From assembly GCA_012934845.2 (NCBI GenBank), contig WNNJ02000423.1, positions 124,001 to 188,000 on the forward strand: a DNA stretch of 64,000 nt, written 5' to 3'. Positions 10,431-21,389 of this stretch are shown in pieces. How positions within the stretch are numbered: the stretch's first letter is position 1; each line of letters opens with the position of its first letter. This DNA is from Pomphorhynchus laevis (lineage: Eukaryota > Acanthocephala > Palaeacanthocephala > Echinorhynchida > Pomphorhynchidae). The notes under the pieces were generated by a model. The model was not told the origin of the DNA and did not search any database. It was given only the letters and a program-made list of their open reading frames with translations. The position numbers were made by a program, and so were the translations under genes.

Positions 10431-12480
10431 TGTTAAGATATATTAATGATATGTGTATTTAATTCTAATAATTTTTATTCAATTAGTGAACAAATTTATC
10501 CAGAAAGCCTATACTTAACAAAACCAATATTAATGATAAAGAAGGTGTATATCTAGATATGAACATTAAATTAATATTAACTAAAATTACTATTAATTTA
10601 TATCGTAAGATGACACATTTAAATTTACAAGAAACATATTTTTGCATGAGAATTCATGTATACCATATAATATAAAATTATAATACATTAAATAATGAAA
10701 TTTTAAGAATTTCAACAATATGTAATGATATTGGCTTTCTTCAAAATCATTTAAATAATTTAATAGATACATATTTTAAACTAGGTTACTATAAAAATAT
10801 CATCAAGCAGAAAATAGTAAAATATATAAATCAATACAATAATATAAAGAATAAATTTAAACTCTTAAGTGGCAAATTTTATGGATGGATAATAAATAAT
10901 ATCCTTTGTATTAGAATAAGATACTAGATAGCTTTATCAGAGGAAATACATCATTAGCATGTATTTGGCCCCGCTGCTATGTTATTTAATTAGTGAACAA
11001 ATTTATCCAGAAAGCCTTATTCTTAACAAAACCAATATTAATGAGAAGGTGTATATCTAGATATGAACATTAAATTAACATAAACTAAAACTACTATTAA
11101 TTTATATCGTAAAGATGACATATTTAAATTTACAAGAAACATATTTTTTCATTTATATTTATAAATATAAAATATAATACATTAAATAATAAAATTTAAA
11201 GAATTGCCATAATATGTAGTGATATTCTTTTTAAATAACATTTAAATAATTTAATAGGTGCGTATTTTAAACTAAGTTACTATAAAAATATTATCAAGCA
11301 GAAAATAGTAAAATATATAAATTAATAATAAGAATATATAATTAATATATAATAATATATAATATATATAATTAATATTAAAAATATATTTAAACTTTTA
11401 AGTTTCAATTTAAAAAACAAATTTATCCAGGTAACATTTTTTTAATAAAGCCAATATTGATGACAAAGAAGGTAAATATCTAGATATATATAATTAATTA
11501 ACATCAATTAAAACTACTTTTAATTTATATCATAAAGATGACATATTTAAATTTACAAGAAACATATTTTTGCATGAGCATTCATGGATGCCATATATTA
11601 TAAAATATAATACATTAAATAATGAAATTTTAAGAATTGCAACAATTTGTAACGATATTGGTTTTCTTTAAAATCATTTGAATAATTTAATAGATACATA
11701 TTTAAACTAGGTTACTATAAAAATATTATTAAACAGAAAATAGTAAAATATATAAATCAACACAATAATATTAAAATTAATATAAAAAAATAAATGTTTA
11801 GCGAAATATTTTTATGAACGAATAATAAATAATATACTTTGTATTAGAATAAGATACTATATAATAAAATTTAATCAGAGGAAATACATCATTAGCATGT
11901 ATTTGGCCCCGCTGCTATGCTGGGTAGAGCTAGGTGCCGAAACCTGATAGCATATCAGTTCCTCCTGATGATCTCTAATCCTTATTCTGATACAACGTCT
12001 GTTATTAATTAGTCAATTCATAAAAATGACGTTTATTTTAAATTTCAATCGTTTATTTTAACTTGATATAAATAATAAAAAATCTTATAACAATTATTAA
12101 TTTTATTATTTAATTATTAAATTTTTATTTAACATTATTATGTTATGTTTATTTTATAATTATATTAAATACGTAGACTCAGTTAGCTGATTTGATTTGT
12201 TCTACTGACATGTTATTATTGACTTGTAAACTTTGTTTTCCCGGTAATATTACCTATGTCAGAAATACTGAAACTATGTATTATTAGTTACGACGTTATT
12301 ATTATTTTTTCTTATTTTCAAACAAGTTTGATGAATTTTTTTATATTAAAAAAGGGAGAAGATTGCATCCCAAGGTGTTTACACTTTAAAATTTAAATTG
12401 CTTCACCTGATCACGTTTAAGAGACCAGGTAATGGCCAATAGCCAGGTCGCTTAGAGCGTGGAGTGAAGTTATATTAAAC
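10430..12480 (+). mobile_element. Serial 3' ends and a leader of the Naiad-like element
   Basis: There are at least three truncated copies of the RT C-terminal region, starting near 10430, 10983 and 11420. Each has the SNNFYSISEQIYPES-type start, a degenerate YRKDDIFKFTRNIF block and LIDTYFKLGYYK. The first is cut inside its terminal repeat at the word GCTGCTATGTT and joins straight onto the next copy. The third keeps a full terminal repeat with a ribozyme-like motif (11912-11978), and then a leader (12157-12470) like 6085-6360. The head-to-tail order of partial copies is typical of Penelope elements. Confidence 0.75.
11912..11978 (+). ncRNA. Hammerhead-like motif in rearranged order (terminal repeat, copy 3)
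   Basis: CTGCTATG, GGGTA, GAAAC, CATATCAG, TTCCTC and CTGATGA are present. The helix I partner is decayed (GAGCTA for GAGGAG). It is homologous to 5804-5873. Confidence 0.35.
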
Positions 12481-14040
12481 TTCACTTGAGTTTAATACTT
12501 CGTGGAGTTATATTAAAGACGTAGACTCAGCTTATTTGATTTAAAAATAATAATATATAAAAATTGCAAAGTTATATTATCATGAGGATGTCTATTTGAA
12601 CAGTTAATCATGACTTGCTTTATTTACACGATCGAAAAAGCTGATACTGATATGAAAGAATGAAACTGCTTCTTGATGGTAGCAGTAAATTTAATCTTTA
12701 GTAGATTGTGGCAACGTGACGTTCATTTTTCATGTATAGTCAGCAACTAAATAAAGCTGGTCTTAATGTTGCTTATGATATCGTTTAGTTTCGTTTGTCT
12801 TAGTGTTGCTGATAATAGTGGTGTTGCCGGTTTGTTGTTAAGGTATTGTTCTTAATACCTTTCAAATCTAACTTTTTGTAAAAACACGGATTTGCGAATT
12901 TATTGTTCTCTTCTGTAACAAATATTATATACAAAGCATATCTATTGGATATAAATCCAATCAAGTTTGTTTGGTGAAGCTAAATGGTATACTTAACCTA
13001 TATTTTTCGAAGCATGCACATATTAATCGCAGCCATTGCAAAATATTAAATGCACCACGCTGATTGAGTACTTAATTCTTCCAAATGACAAATTATATGC
13101 AAAGATATTTGCTAGCATACATTTTATTTTGTTTTTATATTCAATGTTCAGACAACTGTTTTATCAAATGTCCGGGTTGGTTTTAAAAATTTTATCAGCT
13201 ACATGTAGCAGCAACTGCAATAATCTGGAAGAATTTCTGCCCTGTAGAGACGATTAAACTGATCATGTATTTTTATTTTAATTTAGCTGTTTAGCAATTC
13301 GATTGTAAAGACTAAATTGCAAAAAGAATTGTCAATTGGTAAAAATTTATCAAACCTAACTGGCAACACCTTTATTCTTTTGCTTGGATTAAAATTCTAT
13401 AAAATAGAACGCCCGGTAATGCGGATGCTCCATTTTCAAATGTTCAAATTCAAATTTTCTTTTTAAAACAATTCTAAACAGAATATTTTAACTTTTGATG
13501 TCTCGTTTTTAACTTTATAACAATTATAGAGATTTTTTTATCAATTGGCAAAATACTATTTAACTGATCAAAGGAGAGAGTGAATGGAATTTTTAGTGAA
13601 ATCGAATTTCCAATTTCAATTTTAGATAAACAGCACTATCATTTAAAGTTCATAAGATAAGATAAATGTATTCTATAGCGCTGCGATTTCCGAGGTAATT
13701 CCGTTTATTTCCCTATTTGATCTTAGTGTTGCCCTTGGCTCGATTATGTAGATTTCCGTTTATCAGCGCCGTTATCCACAAACAGATACTTTGTGTGATG
13801 GGTTGGTTGGCTAATTTCGGTTTTTTACGTTTCAATGTTCTCTTGCTATGATGTAGACATCTTGAGGAAAGCTTGTCGATTCTACCTGAATTGAGGAATT
13901 TAAGTTGTATTTATTAAGGTTAGATGATTATGACAATTTCACAAAATCAAATAATTGATCTTGTTACCAAATACGCTTTGTCTTTTTCATATAAGCGAAT
14001 ATTCCAGGGTTGACACTATCAGTAAGTCGAACGTTTAAGT
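12481..14040. other. Non-coding stretch, nothing assigned
   Basis: This is mixed AT-rich sequence. A 73-codon frame at 13036-13257 has no recognisable motif. I see no repeats or RNA genes. Confidence 0.5.
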
Positions 14041-14049
14041 TATTGATGC

Positions 14050-14500
14050 TATCAATACAGTCTGTATTAGATCTAATGTTGCGGGGCGAGGAAAGTCAAA
14101 AATCAGATCATAGTGAATGCGATAATTGACAACTAGATAAGGGAGCGAACGGACGTTAGCCACTATCATCGACAACTATTCCGTTGATCGATCAGCGGTT
14201 TTATTAGTTTCAGTCAAACGAAGCTGAACCATTGTCCAAATCACAACTTCATATTTTTCATGTCGTTGCGGCTTGGATGATAAAGTCTTATGCGAGGTTC
14301 AGCTACATCCAACTCTTGAGAAATTGTAAGAATTCATTTGATAAGAAATGATTACCTCTGTCGCTATGAACACATAAAGGAGGGCCAAAAGCGGTATATA
14401 AACTTTGTATAAACTCTGCACATTTCGAAAGCGTCTTAGTATTAACATTCCGATTATAGCCTTATCTAACAGCTCGCTTGCGATAAAGTGCAGACTACAT
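14050..14500 (-). mobile_element. LTR-retroelement integrase fossil
   Basis: On the minus strand a short piece of a Ty3/Gypsy-type integrase core can be recognised, including the word VHSDRG followed by FLSNEF. A decayed piece of the region after the core (MVQLRLTETNKT, NVRSLP) follows. No LTRs or other pol parts are seen nearby. It is an old, strongly broken fragment with several breaks. Confidence 0.6.
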
Positions 14501-14509
14501 TGCATTTGT

Positions 14510-15800
14510 AAAGTTCCAAGGTAACGTGGACAATCACATTATAGACAGCTTAAATTCATTATCTTAACTAATGTTGTGACTAATGTTACTTCCTCAGTCA
14601 TATCTTGTTTGCACCCATTCACTATGCCCGAAATACATTTTCTATTTGTAAGTTATGAAGAGAAAGAGTTAAAATAAGGGGTCGTACTTTATTCTTAGGC
14701 ATACATGGGCAAACTTTCATATGACATCGCAATGTTCGTATACGTCTTGCAGTAAAACTACTTATTGTTTGACCGATATTAATAGACAAAAGGAAGTCAA
14801 TATATGATTTTTATATTAATTGATCTGATATGATTTAAGTAGGCAAGTAAATATTGTACAACCCTCCACAGCATTGTGGGATATTTAAATTTTTAATTTG
14901 AATCTGTTCATGTTATTTCAAAATGGAATAAAAATTTAAAAATGCAGCTATAAGAAATTACGAGTGCTGTTAACGAGAAATTTGATTTTGTCAACCTTCA
15001 CACTCATTTCAATCTAAAGGCAAAGAAGGACATTTAAAAATATAAATGCAACTATTATTAACTGGTAAATTGAAGGATGAATTTGTGCATCTTATCGAGA
15101 TGCCCTTCAAGCAAGCAATATAAAGCACAATTTCATCAAAAAACTGCATTAGTTCCCAATTCACTATATTTACTATAGAATTCCATACCATAATATGAAA
15201 TGTCACACACAACGTCTTAACCATAAAAATTTCCGACAATAAATTTTTATCGTAGATATGCGTAACGTGGAAATTTCAGCGCTTTACGTTTTCTGAATTG
15301 GTGGTAAAATGCATTGTGGTAAGTCAACACATATTATTTAGCTTAGAAATAAACTTATTTCGCAATATAAATGTGATACAAGTATTGTTTAAAGTTCCAT
15401 TGTCTCATGAATTATAGATTATGTAAAATTGAAATGCTTTTGTAACTGACACATTGTGAATTTGTTTGGTAAGTCATAGAGATAGAGCACTTTTTAAATA
15501 TTAAAATTTTCCATATAAATATCTTTTAAATTGAAATCATTTTTGAAGTTCATAAATCATATTTTGATAAGCCGGCAACTAATAGCTGAATTTAATTAAA
15601 TTCAGGTTATATCACGTCGATCTTGATGATACTTTATAAAGTAATTATATATCACTGTGATTAAATATCACAATTTATAATTTAATAATTTAATAAAGTG
15701 ATTATTAAAGTTTTTGATTGTGGTAAAAAATCATAATCGCAATGACTAAATATATTTGTATTGTTAAAATATAATATGATATATAATATAATATAATACA
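14510..15800. other. Non-coding stretch, nothing assigned
   Basis: AT-rich sequence with only short frames (for example 15009-15239 minus) and no motifs. The end (15740-15810) is a TAATATAATA-type low-complexity run leading into a Penelope fragment. Confidence 0.5.
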
Positions 15801-16054
15801 TATTATAATATAATATGTCTTCAAAATTATTTAAATAATTTAATAGATACATATTTAAAACCAGGTTACTATAAAAATACAATCAAACAGAAAATAGTAA
15901 AATATATAAATCAACACAATAATATAAAGAATAAATTTAAACTCTTAAGTGGCAAATTTTTATGGATGGATAATAAATAATATACTTTGTATTAGAATAA
16001 GATACTATATAGTTATTTCAGAGGAAATACATCATTAGCATGTATTTAGCCCCG

Positions 16055-16124
16055 CTGCTATGTTGGGTAGAGGAGTTAGGGGCCGAAACCTGATAGCATA
16101 GCAGTTCCTCCTGATGACCTCTTA
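16055..16124 (+). ncRNA. Hammerhead-like motif in rearranged order (terminal repeat, copy 4)
   Basis: The best-kept copy of this family in the window. CTGCTATG-TTGGGT pairs with ACCTGA plus CATAGCAG, GAGGAG with TTCCTC, and TTAGGGG with CCTCTTA. GAAAC and CTGATGA are both intact, and GTA precedes GAGGAG. Confidence 0.45.
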
Positions 16125-16309
16125 TTCTTATTCTGATACAACGTCTGTTATTTATTAGTCAATTCATAAAAATGACGTTTATTTTAAATTTCATTTTTTT
16201 AACTTGATTTAATGGATGAATAATAAATAATATACTTTTTATTTGAATAAGGTACTATATAATCACATTTAATCAGAGGAAATACATCATTAGCATGTAT
16301 TTGGCCCCG

Positions 16310-16379
16310 CTGCTATGTTGGGTAGAGAAGTAAGGGGCCGAAACCTGATAGCATAGCAGTTCCTCCTGATAACCTCTAC
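16310..16379 (+). ncRNA. Hammerhead-like motif in rearranged order (terminal repeat, copy 5)
   Basis: Same layout as 16055-16124, but the core reads CTGATAA and helix I has a mismatch (GAGAAG with TTCCTC). Confidence 0.35.
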
Positions 16380-17220
16380 TCTTTATTCTGATACATCGTC
16401 TCTTAATTATTAGTCAATTCATAAAAATGACTTTTATTTAAACTTTTTTAGTTTAACTTTACAAATATAAATTCTATAAGATTTTATGTAATTATTTATT
16501 ATTTATTATTAGTATAAATAATAGCATAGCAGTTCCTAATGAACTACTGTGAACATCCTATGTTATTTATTAGTCAATTCATAAAAATTGACTTTTATTT
16601 TAAATTTCAATTTTAAATTTTAACGTGATTTAATTATATAAAATATTATATAACAATTATTAGTTTTTGATTATTATGTATAATTATTTCATTAATTATA
16701 AGTCGACTGAGTTAGCTGATCAGACACATTGTATTAATATTATTTTATTATTAATTCACTTGATTATATTATATAAGAATTAAGTTAATCCAGATGACAT
16801 CTAATCAATATATAAAAAATCTCAATGATAAAAAATTAGTATTTTATATAAAGCTCTCTCGATATTTCACCCATTTCGAGCAGAACCCAAAGACAAAATG
16901 ATATTACATAGAAAATGATTTTACGGAAAAATATTAAGTAATGTGTCTAATTTATTGGAAATATAATGTAAGATTGGTTTCGTTTTTTGCATTTACATAA
17001 AATGTGTTTCGATACAAATCTGAAAAGGATTTTAACTAGTCTTACTGTAAATAGTGATTATTAAATAAATATTATTGAAAATAGTTTTTACCGTATCGAA
17101 ATCAATATTTAATATTATTACCGTCACGACGTTTCGTGTAATGTCTTTGAACATAAACTAAACAGAAAATTGTTTAATATATAAACCACTGATATATTAT
17201 TAAAAATATTTATAAGCAAA

Positions 17221-17266
17221 CACCAGTATGCTACATTTCAGTACTGGTGGACCTCATCAGCTAATG
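17221..17266 (-). ncRNA. Hammerhead ribozyme, type I order
   Basis: On the minus strand: CATTAG, CTGATGA, a 14-nt helix II segment, GAAA, TGTAGCATA, CTGGTG. Helix I is CATTAG with CTGGTG (six pairs, two G-U). Helix III pairs ATG with CAT around a tiny loop, and the cleavage triplet would be ATA. Helix II is weak (G-U, G-C, U-A). The universal core words are intact. Confidence 0.55.
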
Positions 17267-17382
17267 ATCAAATAACTACATTTCAATTTCGGTGGATCTT
17301 CAATTTCGGTGCATTTAATGTTGGCTGATGATCACTCGACTCGTTTGTTGTATTGAAGATTAGATTTAATTAACTACATTCA

Positions 17383-17432
17383 TTATAATCTTAGCTGATG
17401 AGGGGCACCAATACTAGATTGTAGCTGTTGTT
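17383..17432 (+). ncRNA. Decayed hammerhead, inverted partner of 17221-17266
   Basis: On the plus strand CTTAG-CTGATGA-GGGGCACCAATACT is homologous to the minus-strand motif 120 bp away. GAAA is replaced by AGAT, so it should be inactive. The two motifs lie in opposite orientation, ending a short inverted unit. Confidence 0.4.
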
Positions 17433-17735
17433 GGCTTATAAATAGGATAAAAGCAACAGAATCATTTAAATTTCAATTGTATCAATGACTAAATATTATA
17501 ATAATTTATAAATCATTTAATATATTAATGACTAAATATATTCGATTTTTATTTCAAAAAGGTTACATTCGACGGGTACTCCCGTAATCGTCAGGTATAT
17601 CAACAAAACAACCAAAACGGGCGAGTTTGCGCTTTGGTTCCTTTTAAATATATTAAATCAACTTAAAATAATTAAAAATATATTTAAACAGAAATGAAAT
17701 TTTTTACGAATAATAAATAATATATAATTATTGGA

Positions 17736-17905
17736 GCAGGATCAAAGAAAGAAGGTTAAATATTTATTTGATATTTCGCTAACCTCTGTTTGTATATTCA
17801 GAAAATTACAATGTAATTGCATTGTAATTTTCTGAAGATGCTAACAGAGGTTAGCGAAATATCAAAAATAATTACGTCTTTCATTTGATCACGCTCCAAT
17901 AATTA
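17736..17905. repeat. Long palindrome (foldback), copy 1
   Basis: The arms starting AGGTTAAATATTTATTTGA / ATTTCGCTAACCTCTGTT fold back through a centre at AATGTAATTGCATTGTAA, giving about 70 bp per arm. The outer ends (GGAGCAGGATCAAAG and CTTTCATTTGATCACGCTCC) are also complementary. A second copy lies at 29313-29478, and both share some 40 bp beyond the right arm. Confidence 0.75.
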
Positions 17906-18590
17906 TTTATCAATAATGAATCAGTATCAACTATTTTAAATAAATAATATACTCTGCGCTAGAGCAATATATTAATCTAGATAATCAGCTTACATAATAT
18001 GAAAGACATTAATAGCATATATTTGTCATTTCTCTTATGTTAGATTAAAAATAGGGACTTATACCAGATATCATGGCAGTTCATTATAATGGCATCAAAT
18101 ATTTATTTTAATACATTTCTATTAATCAGTTCCTAAAATTTCTCACCTATAAGAATCCTAATAAGCTAAAAAATTTGCATTTATTAAATTTATTTATAGA
18201 ACAAGATGTGTGACATAAAGTAAGAGATCTGATTCTTAATTAATGGCAAGTTGCCGTAACGACGCTTTATAGAATAACTTTAAAATTTCTCAAATCGTAA
18301 GATTAATAGAAAAATGTAAAATATTTCCTATTCTCAATGCACATAGGTCTATTTCTATAAAAGTCAGTAAAATATATTTAACTGTATTAAAACAATCAAT
18401 AGCAAAACTACAAAGTATTATTCATTCATCAATAATTTATCTAATTCATTATTTTTAAAAGTGTGATAATTTGTTAAAATTATTTATTCGAAATGCGATT
18501 CCAGAGTTTTTCTTGACATAGATTATATATATTATATATTTAAATATAGAAAATGATATTGCTTGATGAACTAGACTAGATACTGATTCA
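17906..18590. other. AT-rich spacer with a worn Penelope terminal repeat
   Basis: At 18000-18110 a decayed version of the Naiad-like terminal repeat can be traced (CATTAATAGCATATATTTG, GATATCATGGCAGTTC, TAATGGCATCAAAT). Nothing is recognised in the rest. Confidence 0.4.
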
Positions 18591-20285
18591 CGACTTTCAG
18601 TCACCATGTAACTTCAAGACTATCACTTTAGCATTAAAATTATAGTGCCCGGCAACACTTATCAGTAGAATGAAGTTCCCACTGATCGTTTCGGTTGCCT
18701 GTGTGACATTGTGAATAAAGGCGTTTCCGACACTTTGCTTAATTGTCTGAGGCTTACGCTCTTTATTAGATCGAATTGCTGTGCGGACCATCCTAAAACA
18801 CTGGGCATAGGTTGTTGCTGTATTGTCGCTGCACTCGTGAGATCCTTAATGGATACGGCAGGTATAATGGTAATGCACGGATGTCCTGATGTGCTAAGGA
18901 AACATCGGTCCAGGATTTTTTACGAAATGCGGCATTTAAATAAAACGGTGCTGCTTGATAAACTGGACTTTGATTCACGACTTTCAGTCATAATGTCACT
19001 TCTAGGCATCCACTTCAGCATCGAAATGATGGAGTACCCGGCCCACTCATCAGTAGAATGAAGTACCCAGTGGTCGTTTCGATTAACTGTGTGACATTGT
19101 GAATGAAGGCTTTTCTGACAGATCGCTTAATTGACTGAGGATTACGCTCTGTACCAGATTGAATTGTTGTGCGGAGCATCTTTAAAGACTAGGCAGAGAT
19201 TGTTGCTGAATTGTCGCTGCACGTGTTAAATCTTTAGTGGATTTGTCATGTATAATAAATTGGTTAAATTTTATATACCTACTTTTTTGATATATATAAT
19301 GGTGGTGCACAGATGTGCTGACTAAACAACGGTCCAATGTTTCTTCCGCGGTTTAGGGTATCTTCAGCGGTCCAGGTATTTATTAAGGATTTATCAAGTG
19401 GAGCGACACTTTAGCAACAACCTATGCCCAGTGTTTTAGGATGGTCCGCACAGCAATTCGATCTGATAAAGAGCGTAAGCCTCAGTCAATTAAGAGAAGT
19501 GTTGGGAACGGCTTTATTCACAATGTCACACAGAAAACCGAATCGACCAGTGGGTACTTCATTCTACTGATGAGTGTTGCCGAGTACTCTATCATTTCGA
19601 TATTAAAGCAAAATGTAAGAAACGCCTTCATTCATAGTGTCACACAGGAAACCGAAACGACCTGTGATTACTTCATTCTACTGATCAGTGTGCCGTGTAC
19701 TCCATCATTTTAATGCTGAATAGGTTGTCCAGAAGTGACATTGTGACTGAAAGTCGTGAATCAAAGTACAGTCTATCAAGCAACACCATTTTCTATAAAT
19801 GGTGCATTTCGTAAAAAATCTTGGACTGTTGTTTACTCAGCACATCCGTGCACTGCTATTATACCTGCCGTATCACTTTAGAATCCAACGAGTGCAGCGA
19901 CAATTCAGCAACAACCTCTGCCTAGTGTTTAAGGATGGTCCGCACAGCAATTCGATCTGGTTAAGAGCGTAAGCCTCAGACAATTAAGCAAAGTGTCCGA
20001 AACGCCTTCATTCACAATGTAACACTGGCAACCGAAAATACTAGTGTGAGTACTTCATTCTACTAAGTGTTTTCCGGATACTCTATCATTTCGATGCTGA
20101 AGTGTTCGTGCAGAAGTGACATGATGACTGAAAGTCGTGAATCAAAGTCCAGTCTATTAAGCCACACAATTTTCTATAAATGGCGCATTTCGTAAGAAAT
20201 CCTGGACCGTTGTTTAATTGCACATCTGTGCACCACCATTATATATATCAAAAAAGTAGGTATATAAAATTTAACCAAGCTGTCT
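18590..20285. repeat. Satellite 1, inverted block
   Basis: Repeat units containing GGTCCGCACAGCAATTCGAT, CCTCAGTCAATTAAG, TACTTCATTCTACTGATGAG and GACTGAAAGTCGTGAATC lie in minus orientation over 18590-19390 and in plus orientation over 19400-20285. The outer words are mirror images (TATATACCTACTTTTTTGAT near 19263 and its complement near 20248). Unit length is about 0.45-0.5 kb. Short open frames in it, including a 116-codon one, are by-products of the repeat. Further units lie at 34880-35240 (plus) and 37240-37690 (minus). Confidence 0.8.
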
Positions 20286-20636
20286 TTTGCAATTTATTTA
20301 AAAGCGTTTTCGGGTTACCCCTTTGTCAGTAGCACAATCCAATATTCTCCAACCTGTACTTAGTACATATGTACATATACTAGTTGGTAGACATGGAAGA
20401 ATCTACACTCTACAATTTAGTCTTTTCTTCGTTAATGTGCCTTGGAGTTCAGTCATAAATTGCGTAGTCCAATAAAGTTCTTGTATTTTGTGTGATGTAA
20501 ATCGGTTAGTTTACTGCTGATTATCTTTATTCAAAAAGAGTGTTAATGCTTACTCTGGATATAGTTAACGGCTGAATCTAATACCTCCTTAGGATAATTT
20601 GATCTGATACCTCCTTACGTTGTTTCTTATGCTCAT

Positions 20637-21098
20637 TTACTCATCGGTTTCTCCTAAATACTGTACACGACAGACTGTGCATTCTAAGAAGTATATAATT
20701 CCTTTAGTTTTGCATATATTTTTGTTTTGAATTTTGTATTTTAGCCGACTTGACACACTATCAAAGGTGGTTGATGGTGACATTTCTGCACATGTTTTGC
20801 AACGCCTGTCACCACACGGTTCTGAACCGTGTTTTTCTATTTCGTTTGAAGCTTTTTCAGGGAAACTGGAGCTCGTTATGATATCTCTTATCTTTCTTAG
20901 TGGTTGGTAACAAATGTTAACATTATTGCTTTTGATTCCGATTGTTTGTGTTAACTTTTTGATCATAGATTGAATAATTTTATCAAGTTTAATGTATGAA
21001 GGATTCCATTCTATAGATATTCTAATTGACTGGTCTACTGTTGGTTCAATATTTAATAGAGCTGTTCTATTTGTCCATTTAAATGTATTAATAGCCAC
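20637..21098 (-). CDS. Second GIY-YIG / Penelope-like N-terminal fragment
   Basis: A 153-codon frame. Residues 1-90 (LLNIEPTVDQSIRISIEWNP..., IKKLTQTIGIK, SFPEKASNEIEKHG) match no domain I can name. They are followed by a zinc-finger-like PCGDRRCKTCAEM, then CKTKGIIYFLECTVCRVQYLGET, the GIY and YIG strands of the nuclease. It differs clearly from the domain at 6526 (Cys spacing, GET instead of GKT), so it belongs to another Penelope-like family. The frame stops right after the YLGET motif, leaving the rest of the nuclease and any RT missing. It may be a truncated N-terminal piece of a Naiad-type element. Confidence 0.65.
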   Translation of the reverse strand: MAINTFKWTNRTALLNIEPTVDQSIRISIEWNPSYIKLDKIIQSMIKKLTQTIGIKSNNVNICYQPLRKIRDIITSSSFPEKASNEIEKHGSEPCGDRRCKTCAEMSPSTTFDSVSSRLKYKIQNKNICKTKGIIYFLECTVCRVQYLGETDE

Positions 21099-21263
21099 TT
21101 AAATTTGCCGTCGTTTATATCCAAAGACATGTGAGACAAGTGTTGCATCTGTCTTCACATCACTGTATGTAGCGGCAATCAAAGAAAAATTGTACACATT
21201 TTGTGAAAGATTTCGATTGATGCTGGTCATCAATATGCTCGTCATCGATTGATGCTGACCATC

Positions 21264-21302
21264 ATATTAAGTATGCTGGTCATCACGCAGCATACTTAAT
21301 AT
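21264..21302. repeat. Perfect 15-bp stem hairpin
   Basis: ATATTAAGTATGCTG and CAGCATACTTAATAT are separated by nine bases. It lies between the GIY-YIG fragment and the 3' side of an R2-type LINE copy, within GATGCTGACCATCA-like short repeats. Confidence 0.7.
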
Positions 21303-21389
21303 GGATATTTTTTATATCTAGTTAATATTATTAATAATACGACAGTGTCCGAAAGTAATATAAACAGAACATACAAATAGTAGATGATA

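Larger units (their letters stand above)
15815..16720 (+). mobile_element. Two to three 3' ends of the Naiad-like element
   Basis: The first starts at the RT C-terminus (NHLNNLIDTY equivalent) and runs through a terminal repeat (15984-16200) with the ribozyme-like motif at 16055-16124. A second terminal repeat begins abruptly at 16212 (motif 16310-16379), and a third, strongly shortened one lies at 16513-16720. The inserted pieces lack any upstream coding part. Confidence 0.75.

Noticed and set aside
18711-19061. 116-codon open frame
   Set aside because: It lies wholly in satellite 1, is not kept in other units and has no domain.
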